Source of the DNA: Streptomyces xanthii
GTDB taxonomy: Bacteria > Actinomycetota > Actinomycetes > Streptomycetales > Streptomycetaceae
Assembly: GCF_014621695.1 (NCBI RefSeq)
Contig: NZ_CP061281.1
Location: forward strand, 1,488,001 to 1,552,000
Length of the DNA stretch: 64,000 bases
Direction of reading: 5' to 3'
This document shows positions 24,677 to 33,513 of this stretch, piece after piece (position 1 is the stretch's first letter; every line of letters begins with the position of its first letter). A program made the position numbers and the translations under genes. The notes under the pieces were generated by a model, which was given only the letters and a program-made list of their open reading frames with translations, had not been told where the DNA came from and ran no database searches.

Positions 24677-25057
24677 TCAGGAGGTCTTCTCCCTGTTGAG
24701 GTAGTTGTAGACGGTGAACCGTGAGACGCCCAGGGCGCCCGCCACGGTCTCCACTCCGTGCCGCACGGAGAAGGCGCCGCGCCCCTCCAGGACCCGCACG
24801 ATCTCCTGCTTCTCCCGGCGGTCCAGCTCGGCCAGCGGCCGGCCCTTCACCCGCTGCATGGCGGCCAGGATGTGATCCAGCGAGTCCGCGAGCTGCGGCA
24901 GGCGCACGGCGGCGACGTCCGCCCCCTGCCAGCTCAGCACGACGTCGTCCAGACCGGCGTCGGCCGGCGGGACCAGCTCTCCACCCATCGCGTCGACCAG
25001 CGGCTTCACGGCCGTGATGAAGGCCTCGCCGGAGGCCTCGCCCCCCGTGCTCGTCAC
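24677..25057 (-). CDS. HTH_22-type DNA-binding protein (126 aa)
   Basis: Small transcription factor. The C-terminal 50 residues, from EIVRVLEGRGAFSVRHGVETVAGALGVSRFTVYNYLNREKTS, form a helix-turn-helix of the YheO C-terminal (HTH_22) kind; the recognition helix is SRFTVYNYLN. The N-terminal 75 residues (VKPLVDAMGGELVPP ... DSLDHILAAMQRVKGRPLAEL) resemble a shortened sensing region. The GTG start overlaps the stop of the upstream 83-aa gene (GTGA). Lying just before the urate operon and divergent from hyi-glxR, it is a good candidate for a purine or glyoxylate regulator, but its target is inferred from position only. Confidence 0.8.
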   Translation of the reverse strand: MTSTGGEASGEAFITAVKPLVDAMGGELVPPADAGLDDVVLSWQGADVAAVRLPQLADSLDHILAAMQRVKGRPLAELDRREKQEIVRVLEGRGAFSVRHGVETVAGALGVSRFTVYNYLNREKTS

Positions 25058-25305
25058 GCCTCGCCCTCCCCCACCACGTTGACCTGCAGCGAGATGCGGG
25101 TGGCGCCGGTCGCGAGACTCTCGCGCAACAAGGCGTCGACCGCCTTGAGGACCGCGTCGGCCCCGCCCTCCGCCGTGTTCCCGAACGGGCCGACGTCGAC
25201 CGCGTCCAGTTCCGCCGCCTCGATCACCCGGCGGGCGGCCACCGCGTGCGCGGGCGCCTCGTCGAGGTCGAAGGGCTCCGTCGTGAATTCCACTCTCAAT
25301 CGCAC
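25054..25305 (-). CDS. MTH1187/YkoF-like small protein (83 aa)
   Basis: Resembles the MTH1187 (thiamine-binding YkoF-like) ferredoxin-fold family: an N-terminal strand RLRVEFTTEPFDL, the central VDVGPFGNTAEGGADAVLKAVDAL (the VGPxGTxxEG-like turn) and a C-terminal TRISLQVNVVGE strand. These proteins form multimers and bind small ligands. Here it precedes and overlaps the HTH_22 gene by 4 bp, so the two are probably made together: a separate ligand sensor and DNA binder is one reading. GTG 25305 is the first start. Ligand unknown. Confidence 0.65.
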   Translation of the reverse strand: MRLRVEFTTEPFDLDEAPAHAVAARRVIEAAELDAVDVGPFGNTAEGGADAVLKAVDALLRESLATGATRISLQVNVVGEGEA

Positions 25306-25358
25306 CCGATCAACCTAACCCGCGATGGCCCCCTTTGGACCAGGTCGTGCCCAGCCCC

Positions 25359-25423
25359 TTGACAGAGACGAGCCCTTCCAGGCAATCTTCCATCACGCAG
25401 AAAGAAACTTCCGCAATACGGAA
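25359..25423 (+). promoter_or_regulatory. hyi-glxR promoter with two 15-bp operators
   Basis: -35 TTGACA (25359-25364), 18-bp spacer, -10 CAATCT (25383-25388). Operators TTCCATCACGCAGAA (25388-25402) and TTCCGCAATACGGAA (25409-25423) start at the -10 and are centred 21 bp apart. The same pair arrangement precedes gcl. This is probably the site of a glyoxylate/allantoin-responsive repressor. Confidence 0.65.
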
Positions 25424-25468
25424 CTGAACGTCACGCGGAACACGGACCAGAAGGGAGCGCCGACCCCG

Positions 25469-26311
25469 ATGGGATTCGCAGACCAGCGCTTCAACGTCAA
25501 CCTGTCGATCCTCTTCACGGAGCTCCCGCTCCTGGAGCGCCCGGCCGCCGCCGCCGCGGCCGGCTTCACGGCGGTCGAGCTGTGGTGGCCGTGGGTCGAC
25601 GCCCCCACCCCCGAGCAGTCCGAGCTCGACGCGCTGCGCAGCGCGATCCAGGACGCGGGAGTCCAGCTCACCGGCCTGAACTTCTACGCCGGTCAGCTGC
25701 CCGGCCCGGACCGGGGCGCCCTGTCGATCCCCGGCGAGGAGAGCGAGAAGTTCCGCGCCAACATCGACGTGGTGGCAGACTTCGCCCAGTCCCTCGGCTG
25801 CAAGGCGCTCAACGCGCTGTACGGCAACCGGGTGGAGGGCGTGGACCCCGCCGTCCAGGACGAGCTCGCACTGGAGAACCTGGTGCTGGCGGCCCGCGCG
25901 GCCGACCGCATCGGCGCGGTGCTGCTCATCGAGGCGCTGAACAAGCCCGAGTCGCCCGCCTGCCCGATCGTGAGCGCCCCCAAGGCCATCGAGATCGTGG
26001 ACAAGGTGAACGAGGCCACCGGCCTCGGCAACGCCAAGTTCCTCATGGACCTCTACCACCTGTCCATGAACGGCGAGGACCTCCAGCAGGTCATCAGCGC
26101 GTACACCGACAAGACGGCGCACGTGCAGATCGCCGACAACCCGGGCCGCGGCGCTCCGGGCACCGGCTCGCTCCCCCTCGAGGACCTCCTCGACCAGCTC
26201 CGCAAGGCCGGCTACGACGGCTACGTGGGCCTGGAGTACAAGCCGGGCGACGCCCCGAGCGCCGAGTCCTTCGGCTGGCTGCCGCACGAGGCCCGCGCCG
26301 CGCGCCACTGA
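25469..26311 (+). CDS. hyi: hydroxypyruvate isomerase (280 aa)
   Basis: TIM-barrel isomerase interconverting hydroxypyruvate and tartronate semialdehyde. Sequence marks: FNVNLSILFTELPLLERPAAAAAAGFTAVELWWPW at the N-terminus, NALYGNR, the catalytic Glu in LLIEALNKPE, FLMDLYHLSMNGED with metal-binding residues, and GYVGLEYKPG with the second catalytic Glu. ATG 25469 is the start that gives a standard-length barrel; the upstream frame crosses the operators and promoter. It is followed 72 bp later by glxR, as in other glyoxylate loci. Confidence 0.93.
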   Translation: MGFADQRFNVNLSILFTELPLLERPAAAAAAGFTAVELWWPWVDAPTPEQSELDALRSAIQDAGVQLTGLNFYAGQLPGPDRGALSIPGEESEKFRANIDVVADFAQSLGCKALNALYGNRVEGVDPAVQDELALENLVLAARAADRIGAVLLIEALNKPESPACPIVSAPKAIEIVDKVNEATGLGNAKFLMDLYHLSMNGEDLQQVISAYTDKTAHVQIADNPGRGAPGTGSLPLEDLLDQLRKAGYDGYVGLEYKPGDAPSAESFGWLPHEARAARH

Positions 26312-26383
26312 GCAGCGCGCGCTCGCAGGCGCGCCGACTCACCCACGTATCACAGCTTTCCTGAGTTTTTTGGAGTCACCCTC

Positions 26384-27280
26384 ATGAGCAACAACCTCCC
26401 CAAGGTCGCGTGGATCGGTCTCGGCATCATGGGCTCGCCCATGTCGGAGAACCTGATCAAGGCCGGCTACGACGTCACCGGCTTCACCCTCGAGCAGGAC
26501 AAGCTGGACCGCCTCGCCGCGGCCGGCGGCACCGCCGCCACGTCGATCGCCGCGGCCGTCAAGGACGCCGACGTCATCGTCACCATGGTCCCGGCCTCCC
26601 CGCAGGTCGAGGCGATCTCCTACGGCCCCGAGGGCATCCTGGAGAACGCGAAGTCCGGCGCGCTGATCGTCGACATGTCGTCGATCACCCCGCAGACCTC
26701 GGTCGACCTGGCGAAGAACGCCAAGGAGAAGGGCATCCGCGTCATCGACGCGCCCGTCTCCGGTGGCGAGGCCGGCGCCATCGAGGCCGTCCTGTCCATC
26801 ATGGTCGGCGGTGAGCAGGCCGACTTCGACGAGGCCAAGCCGCTCCTCGAGGCCCTCGGCAAGACCATCGTGCTGTGCGGTCCGCACGGCTCGGGCCAGA
26901 CCGTGAAGGCCGCCAACCAGCTCATCGTCGCCGTGAACATCCAGGCGTGCGCCGAGGCCGTGGTCTTCCTGGAGAAGTCCGGCGTGGACCTCACCGCCGC
27001 GCTCGACGTGCTCAACGGCGGCCTGGCCGGCTCGACCGTCCTGACGCGGAAGAAGGACAACTTCCTCAACCGCGACTTCAAGCCGGGCTTCCGCATCGAC
27101 CTGCACCACAAGGACATGGGCATCGTCACCGACGCCGCCCGCAACGTGGGTGCGGCCCTGCCCGTCGGCGCCGTGGTGGCCCAGCTCGTGGCCTCGCTGC
27201 GCGCCCAGGGCGACGGCGGCCTGGACCACTCCGCCCTGCTGCGCGCCGTCGAGCGCCTCTCGGGCAACCAGGTGGCCTGA
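26384..27280 (+). CDS. glxR: tartronate semialdehyde reductase (2-hydroxy-3-oxopropionate reductase), 298 aa
   Basis: NAD(P)H-dependent reductase that converts tartronate semialdehyde to D-glycerate. It is a beta-hydroxyacid dehydrogenase: Rossmann motif GLGIMGSPMSENLIKAGYDV, substrate loop DAPVSGGEAGA, catalytic Lys in GSGQTVKAANQLIV, and the C-terminal KDMGIVTDAARNVGAALP. It is the second gene of hyi-glxR and takes the product of Gcl. A perfect 15-bp stem terminator follows the stop. Confidence 0.95.
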   Translation: MSNNLPKVAWIGLGIMGSPMSENLIKAGYDVTGFTLEQDKLDRLAAAGGTAATSIAAAVKDADVIVTMVPASPQVEAISYGPEGILENAKSGALIVDMSSITPQTSVDLAKNAKEKGIRVIDAPVSGGEAGAIEAVLSIMVGGEQADFDEAKPLLEALGKTIVLCGPHGSGQTVKAANQLIVAVNIQACAEAVVFLEKSGVDLTAALDVLNGGLAGSTVLTRKKDNFLNRDFKPGFRIDLHHKDMGIVTDAARNVGAALPVGAVVAQLVASLRAQGDGGLDHSALLRAVERLSGNQVA

Positions 27281-27290
27281 CCCTGAAGAC

Positions 27291-27352
27291 TTCCGGGCCG
27301 TGGCGGCGCTGACACCTGTCCTGTCGCGCCCAGGCGTCGCCACGGCCCGGAA
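27291..27352 (+). terminator. hyi-glxR terminator hairpin
   Basis: TTCCGGGCCGTGGCG (27291-27305) pairs perfectly with CGCCACGGCCCGGAA (27338-27352) across a 32-nt loop. There is no T run. It ends the operon before the catalase promoter. Confidence 0.65.
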
Positions 27353-27366
27353 CCCATACCCACCTG

Positions 27367-27441
27367 TTCAACAAATTGTTGAAAAAGGTCGCCCGGAACT
27401 TCAACAAACTGTTGACGTAGCAGTTCAGGGGTACCTACGCT
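27367..27441 (+). promoter_or_regulatory. catalase promoter with two 17-bp operators
   Basis: TTCAACAAATTGTTGAA (27367-27383) is a perfect palindrome. TTCAACAAACTGTTGAC (27400-27416) overlaps -35 TTGACG (27412-27417), followed by 18 bp and -10 TACGCT (27436-27441). The second site and its following GT match the urate operon promoter exactly. Confidence 0.7.
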
Positions 27442-27486
27442 CCCCCCATCGTCAGCAGCCATTGCACGGAAGGTCGCCTCCACCCC

Positions 27487-28944
27487 ATGCCCAAGCGTGT
27501 GCTCACGACCGAGTCCGGCGCCCCTGTCGCCGACAACCAGAACTCCGCGACCGCCGGCGCCGGCGGCCCGCTTCTGATCCAGGACCAGCACCTGCTGGAG
27601 AAGCTCGCCCGCTTCAACCGCGAGCGCATCCCGGAGCGTGTCGTGCACGCCCGTGGTTCCGGCGCCTACGGTTACTTCGAGGTGACGGACGACGTCACCG
27701 GCTTCACCCACGCCGACTTCCTGAACACGGTCGGCAAGCGCACCGAGGTCTTCCTGCGCTTCTCGACCGTCGCCGACAACCTCGGTGGTGCGGACGCCGT
27801 CCGTGACCCCCGCGGTTTCGCGCTCAAGTTCTACACCGAAGAGGGCAACTACGACCTCGTCGGCAACAACACCCCGGTCTTCTTCATCAAGGACCCGCTG
27901 AAGTTCCCCGACTTCATCCACTCCCAGAAGCGCGACCCCTTCACGGGCAAGCAGGAGCCGGAGAACGTCTGGGACTTCTGGGCCCACGCCCCCGAGGCCA
28001 CCCACCAGATCACCTGGCTCATGGGCGACCGCGGCATCCCGGCCTCGTACCGTCACATGAACGGCTACGGCTCGCACACCTACCAGTGGACGAACGAGCA
28101 GGGCGAAGCCTTCTTCGTGAAGTACCACTTCAAGACGAACCAGGGCATCCGCTCCCTGTCGTCGGAGCAGGCCGCCGAGATCGCGGGCAAGGACCCGAAC
28201 TCGCACCAGACGGACCTGCTGCAGGCCATCGAGCGCGGCGTGAACCCGTCCTGGACCCTCTACGTCCAGGTCATGCCGGCCGCCGAGGCCGCGGACTACC
28301 AGTTCAACCCGTTCGACCTCACCAAGGTGTGGCCGCACAAGGACTACCCGCTGCAGCGCGTGGGCCGACTGGTCCTGGACCGCAACCCCGACAACGTCTT
28401 CGCCGAGGTCGAGCAGGCCGCCTTCTCCCCGAACAACTTCGTTCCGGGTATCGGCCCCTCCCCCGACAAGATGCTGCAGGGCCGCCTGTTCGCCTACGCG
28501 GACGCGCACCGCTACCGCCTGGGCGTCAACCACACCCAGCTCGCGGTGAACGCCCCCAAGGCGACCACTGCGGACAACTACGGCCGCGACGGTCTGATGG
28601 CCGCCAACGCCTACGCCCGCAGCCGCAAGAACTACGAGCCGAACTCCTTCGACGGCCCGGCCGAGACCGGTCGCGCGCTCTCCGCGCCGCTCGCGATCTC
28701 CGGCTACACGGGTACGCACGAGGCGCCGGCCCACGCCAAGGACGACGACTTCTACCAGGCGGGCGAGCTGTACCGCCTGATGTCCGAGGAAGAGAAGGGA
28801 CGCCTGGTCGCGAACATCGCGGGCGGCCTCTCCCAGGTCTCGCGCGACGACATCGTGGAGAAGAACCTCGCCCACTTCCACGCCGCCGACGCCGACTACG
28901 GCAAGCGCGTCGAGGAGGCGGTCCGCGCCCTGCGCGAGGACTGA
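27487..28944 (+). CDS. katA: monofunctional heme catalase (485 aa)
   Basis: Small-subunit heme catalase breaking down H2O2. Marks: the distal active-site His in [17 protein letters not shown], the distal Asn in [12 protein letters not shown], and the proximal heme-ligating Tyr in [17 protein letters not shown]. Length is typical for clade 3 enzymes. Adjacent to uricase and glyoxylate genes and sharing their operator, it most likely removes peroxide formed by urate oxidation. The symbol katA (catA in some Streptomyces) is by family, not by proof of orthology. Confidence 0.95.
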   Translation: MPKRVLTTESGAPVADNQNSATAGAGGPLLIQDQHLLEKLARFNRERIPERVVHARGSGAYGYFEVTDDVTGFTHADFLNTVGKRTEVFLRFSTVADNLGGADAVRDPRGFALKFYTEEGNYDLVGNNTPVFFIKDPLKFPDFIHSQKRDPFTGKQEPENVWDFWAHAPEATHQITWLMGDRGIPASYRHMNGYGSHTYQWTNEQGEAFFVKYHFKTNQGIRSLSSEQAAEIAGKDPNSHQTDLLQAIERGVNPSWTLYVQVMPAAEAADYQFNPFDLTKVWPHKDYPLQRVGRLVLDRNPDNVFAEVEQAAFSPNNFVPGIGPSPDKMLQGRLFAYADAHRYRLGVNHTQLAVNAPKATTADNYGRDGLMAANAYARSRKNYEPNSFDGPAETGRALSAPLAISGYTGTHEAPAHAKDDDFYQAGELYRLMSEEEKGRLVANIAGGLSQVSRDDIVEKNLAHFHAADADYGKRVEEAVRALRED

Positions 28945-28965
28945 CCGGGAAGAACTCCCCAGACC

Positions 28966-29002
28966 GCGTACGGGGATTGACGGGAGGTCAGCCCCCGTAC
29001 GC
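28966..29002 (+). terminator. stem-loop after catalase
   Basis: GCGTACGGGG (28966-28975) pairs with CCCCGTACGC (28993-29002) around a 17-nt loop, 22 bp past the stop codon. Confidence 0.6.
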
Positions 29003-29251
29003 ATAGACCCGCACCTGCCGCGTGACCCGGATGAGGGGTGGTCACGTGGTGGGTGGCGGGACGACGAGGACCGTGGCGGCTCGTGCGAGCCAGTGCGGTG
29101 GTGAAGGCCTCCCCGTCCCCCTTTCGACCTGAGGAAGGGTGACCGGGAAGCCGTCGCACGGCCGCCGCGGTCCCGACCGATGCTCCGTCCGGCAGCGCGC
29201 ATGCATGTTTCGCCAGTCGCGCGAGGTCGGACGGAATCCACCTCCCGAACC

Positions 29252-29292
29252 AGAGCCCCGGGTACGACGGTCCGTACCCGGGGCTCTTTTCT
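29252..29292 (+). terminator. strong intrinsic terminator
   Basis: Perfect 14-bp stem AGAGCCCCGGGTAC/GTACCCGGGGCTCT with an 8-nt loop; the arm ends in CTCT and TTTCT follows. The best plus-strand terminator in the window. Confidence 0.85.
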
Positions 29293-29401
29293 GCGTTCTG
29301 CCTTCTGCTCCTTGAGCCTCAGGCCGGCTCCGCCGCGCGGGGGAGGCGGTTCGGCGCCCCGGCGGACGCCCTGTGCGGCGCCGAGCGGGAGCGTGGGAGC
29401 C

Positions 29402-29947
29402 ATGACGACCATGACGACAACGGCAGTTCACCCGTCCCCCGGCGGCACCACTGAGCGTCCCGTGCCCCGCTGGGCCGAGCGGGTCGCGCACCTGATCCCG
29501 CTCGTCCTGCTCCCCCAGTGCCTGTGGCGGCTGCCGTTCGCGTTCGGCTTCGACATGGGTACGGGCAACGGCTCCCTCGGCAGCCTCTGGCTCTCCGTGC
29601 CGTACGTCTTCGGGCTCAGCCTGCTCACCGAGGCGCTGGCGCTGCTCTGCTTCGGGCTCGTGCGGGGGTGGGGCGAGCGGGTGCCGTCCTGGATCCCGCT
29701 GGTGGGCGGGCGGCGGCTGCCCGTGCCGGTGGTTCTGGTCCCGGCCGTGCTCGGCGGCCTCGGGGCCACGATGCTGTGGGGCGGGTTCCTGCTGAGCATC
29801 CTGGGTGTGCCCGGGTACGAGGCGCCGCCGGCGGACAGTGCGGCGTGGGAGCTTCTGTTCGACGTCTGCGTGCTGCCTGCGGCGCTCTGGGGGCCCTTGG
29901 TGCTGGCGCTGACCGTCCAGTACGTGCTGCGCCGTCGCCGTGCCTGA
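29402..29947 (+). CDS. integral membrane protein of unknown function (181 aa)
   Basis: Four hydrophobic segments can be read: around VAHLIPLVLLPQCLWRLPFAFGF, LGSLWLSVPYVFGLSLLTEALALLCFGLV, VPVVLVPAVLGGLGATMLWGGFLLSIL and LLFDVCVLPAALWGPLVLALTVQYVL. It ends in RRRRA, a likely cytosolic tail. No transporter or enzyme signature is seen. ATG 29402 is preferred over upstream in-frame starts, which would run through the terminator stem at 29252. The position after a terminator suggests its leader may be regulated. It converges with gcl. Confidence 0.7.
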   Translation: MTTMTTTAVHPSPGGTTERPVPRWAERVAHLIPLVLLPQCLWRLPFAFGFDMGTGNGSLGSLWLSVPYVFGLSLLTEALALLCFGLVRGWGERVPSWIPLVGGRRLPVPVVLVPAVLGGLGATMLWGGFLLSILGVPGYEAPPADSAAWELLFDVCVLPAALWGPLVLALTVQYVLRRRRA

Positions 29948-29999
29948 CCCGCCCACGGGGTGGGGTCCCCCGGCGGTCGGGCGACCACCGGCCGGTGGG

Positions 30000-30029
30000 G
30001 GCTGGTCGCGCAGTTCCCCGCGCCCCTGA
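30000..30029. repeat. 30-bp dispersed repeat, copy 2
   Basis: Identical over 30 bases to 13616-13645, again between converging genes and immediately before stem-loops; the bases that follow differ from copy 1. Confidence 0.85.
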
Positions 30030-30139
30030 AATGCAGACCCTTCGGGTCGCATTTCCCCGATGAGGCTGCGCCTCATCGGGGCCGCGGACGAACGGGAAAG
30101 GGGTGGGCCCCCGGCTCCGTAGAACCGGGGGCCCACCCC
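30029..30139. terminator. three tandem hairpins between converging genes
   Basis: Hairpin A, 30029-30054: AAATGC.GACCC/GGGTCGCATTT with one bulge. Hairpin B, 30055-30081: perfect 11-bp stem CCCCGATGAGG/CCTCATCGGGG. Hairpin C, 30100-30139: perfect 15-bp stem GGGGTGGGCCCCCGG/CCGGGGGCCCACCCC. C lies 30 bp after the gcl stop and is its likely terminator; A and B serve the plus-strand membrane-protein gene or both. Confidence 0.75.
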
Positions 30140-30169
30140 TGTGCACCGGCCCCTCGAGGGGGCTGGGGA

Positions 30170-31957
<1,788 letters not shown>

Positions 31958-32045
31958 GAGTGCTCTCCCGACTTGTGCTGTGTCTGTGTCCGGCTGTCGG
32001 ATTCGCGCTCCCGTCGCGCCCCCGCGGCGAGCTGTGAAGTCCGTT

Positions 32046-32078
32046 TACTGCTTCGTCGTACTGCTTCGTACTGCTTCG
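32046..32078. repeat. three copies of TACTGCTTCG in the gcl leader
   Basis: Copies at 32046-32055, 32059-32068 and 32069-32078, between the operators and the gcl start. They would be CGAAGCAGTA in the mRNA. Function unknown. Confidence 0.7.
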
Positions 32079-32100
32079 CTAAGCCCCAGCCCCCCATCAC

Positions 32101-32136
32101 TTCCATGATGCGGAAACTAGGTTCTGCTATATGGAA
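32101..32136 (-). promoter_or_regulatory. gcl operator pair
   Basis: TTCCATGATGCGGAA (32101-32115) and TTCTGCTATATGGAA (32122-32136) are 15-bp inverted repeats centred 21 bp apart, 144-179 bp before the gcl start. Spacing and sequence match the hyi pair. Confidence 0.65.
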
Positions 32137-32253
32137 GCAATGTAGAGGGGGGTCTCGGAGGCCGTCAAGGTGGATGATGAGACTCACGTCGTCGCGGAGG
32201 GCTACGGAATCCGCGGCGGAATCCTTGGGGCAGCAGGGCGGAGGGGGTGTTTC

Positions 32254-32949
32254 ATGGCCGAGCGGGTGCGGGTCAGATGTCCGGCCTGCCGGCGCGAGCA
32301 CCTCTTCGCGCCCCCGGTGCTGCCCTGCGCCTGCGGCGCTCCCGTGGCGCCGCCGGTGGTGCGCGGCGCCGATCCGGAGCCGGTGAGCGAGCGGACCTGG
32401 GCCGACGACTGGGTCACCCTGCGCTGCCCGGTGTGCGGCCGGCACGACCGCTGGCCGCGCCCCGAGCTGGGCTGCGACTGCGGCACCCTGCTGCGCGTCC
32501 CCGTCCAGGGCGACCCGGCGCCCGTGGCCCCCGCCCACATCCCGCTGCCGCGCACCGCGCCCGCGCCCCGCGCCGCGTTCCAGCCCGTCGCCATCCGCAC
32601 CGCGCGCGACGCGGTCACGGCCGCCGCCCTCTATCTGCGCTGGCTCGGCTTCGGGGACGTGCGCCGCGCCGACCAGCGCCCGCCGTCCGGCGTCGGACTC
32701 GCCGCGCGCGGGGTCGTCGCCCAGGTCGAGCCGTCGGTGCGGCCCGCGACCCTGCGCGACGTGGAGTGCCTGTGGCTCCAGGCCATGACGGAGTCCGCGG
32801 CCTGTGTCTACTTCTCTCTGGCGGGCTACGCGGACGCGGCCCGCGGCCGCGCGGACGAGCTCGGTGTCCCGCTGTTCGTCCTGGACCTCGCGGGCGTGCC
32901 GCAGCCGGTGAACAGCCCGGCGGACGAACTCCTCGCGGGCGGCGCGTGA
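32254..32949 (+). CDS. zinc-ribbon protein with degenerate Mrr-like nuclease-fold domain (231 aa)
   Basis: The N-terminal 80 residues carry two Cys-rich ribbons: CPAC...CAC and CPVC...CDC. A Pro-rich linker follows. The C-terminal 110 residues resemble a PD-(D/E)xK restriction-endonuclease (Mrr-type) fold: AVTAAALYLRWLGFGDV, GVVAQVE, CVYFSLAGYADAARGRADELGVPLFVLDLAG and PVNSPADELL. In active Mrr proteins the strand before AQV has an Asp (GxDL); here it reads SGVGLAARG, and AQVK is AQVE, so catalysis may be lost. ATG 32254 follows GGAGGGGG. Single gene; role unknown. Confidence 0.65.
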   Translation: MAERVRVRCPACRREHLFAPPVLPCACGAPVAPPVVRGADPEPVSERTWADDWVTLRCPVCGRHDRWPRPELGCDCGTLLRVPVQGDPAPVAPAHIPLPRTAPAPRAAFQPVAIRTARDAVTAAALYLRWLGFGDVRRADQRPPSGVGLAARGVVAQVEPSVRPATLRDVECLWLQAMTESAACVYFSLAGYADAARGRADELGVPLFVLDLAGVPQPVNSPADELLAGGA

Positions 32950-32975
32950 CACCGCCGCGGCTCCATACTGGGCCG

Positions 32976-33482
32976 GTGATCATCCGCAGCGCCGAGAGCG
33001 CCGACCTGCCCCGGCTCCAGGACATCGAGGTGGCCGCGGGCGAGCTGTTCCGCCCGCTCGGCATGACGAGCGTGGCCGACGACGAGCCGCCCGCGCTCGC
33101 CGAACTGGAGCGGCTGCGGCAGCACGGCGAGGCCTGGGTCGCGGCCGGGGACGACGGGACGCCGGTCGCGTATCTCGTCGCCGAGGACGTGGACGGCGCG
33201 CTCCACGTCGAGCAGGTCACCGTGCACCCCGACGCCGCCCGGCGCGGGATCGGCCGGGCGCTGGTCGAGCGGGCCGCGGGGCGGGCGCGCGAGCGCGGGC
33301 TGCCCGCGCTCACCCTGACCACGTTCCGGGACGTGCCGTGGAACGCCCCGTACTACGCGCGGCTCGGCTTCCGCGTGCTCGCGCGGGCGGAGCTGACCGA
33401 GGGGCTCGTGCGGATCCGCGCGGCCGAGGCGGCCCACGGCCTCGACCGCTGGCCCCGGGTGTGCATGCGGCGGGACCTCTGA
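32976..33482 (+). CDS. GNAT-family N-acetyltransferase (168 aa)
   Basis: Acetyl-CoA-dependent acyltransferase. Begins VIIRSAESADLPRLQDIEVAAGELFRPLGM. Motif A is VEQVTVHPDAARRGIGRALVERAAGRARERGLPALTLTTF, with the R-R-x-G-I-G pyrophosphate loop; motif B is WNAPYYARLGFRVLAR. GTG 32976 gives the standard first strand. It lies 26 bp after the zinc-ribbon gene, so they are probably co-transcribed. Substrate not predictable; the relatives include amine and small-molecule acetylases. Confidence 0.88.
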   Translation: MIIRSAESADLPRLQDIEVAAGELFRPLGMTSVADDEPPALAELERLRQHGEAWVAAGDDGTPVAYLVAEDVDGALHVEQVTVHPDAARRGIGRALVERAAGRARERGLPALTLTTFRDVPWNAPYYARLGFRVLARAELTEGLVRIRAAEAAHGLDRWPRVCMRRDL

Positions 33483-33513
33483 AGGCCCCGCCGCACCGAC
33501 GCCCGTACGGGAG

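Larger units (their letters stand above)
28945..29401. other. 457-bp non-coding region after catalase
   Basis: Holds a catalase-proximal stem-loop, about 250 bp of GC-rich DNA without a supported gene, and then a strong terminator at 29252-29292. The terminator lies 310 bp beyond catalase and 110 bp before the membrane-protein gene, so an independent short RNA or a leader with attenuation is possible. No tRNA seen. Confidence 0.5.

Noticed and set aside
29050..29240. Cobalamin riboswitch upstream of the membrane-protein gene
   Set aside because: Only a GGGAAGCCG...GCGGTCCCG resemblance. The expected GGTG/GAATCC pairing and CCGCCACTGT box are absent, so it is kept only as a possible leader.
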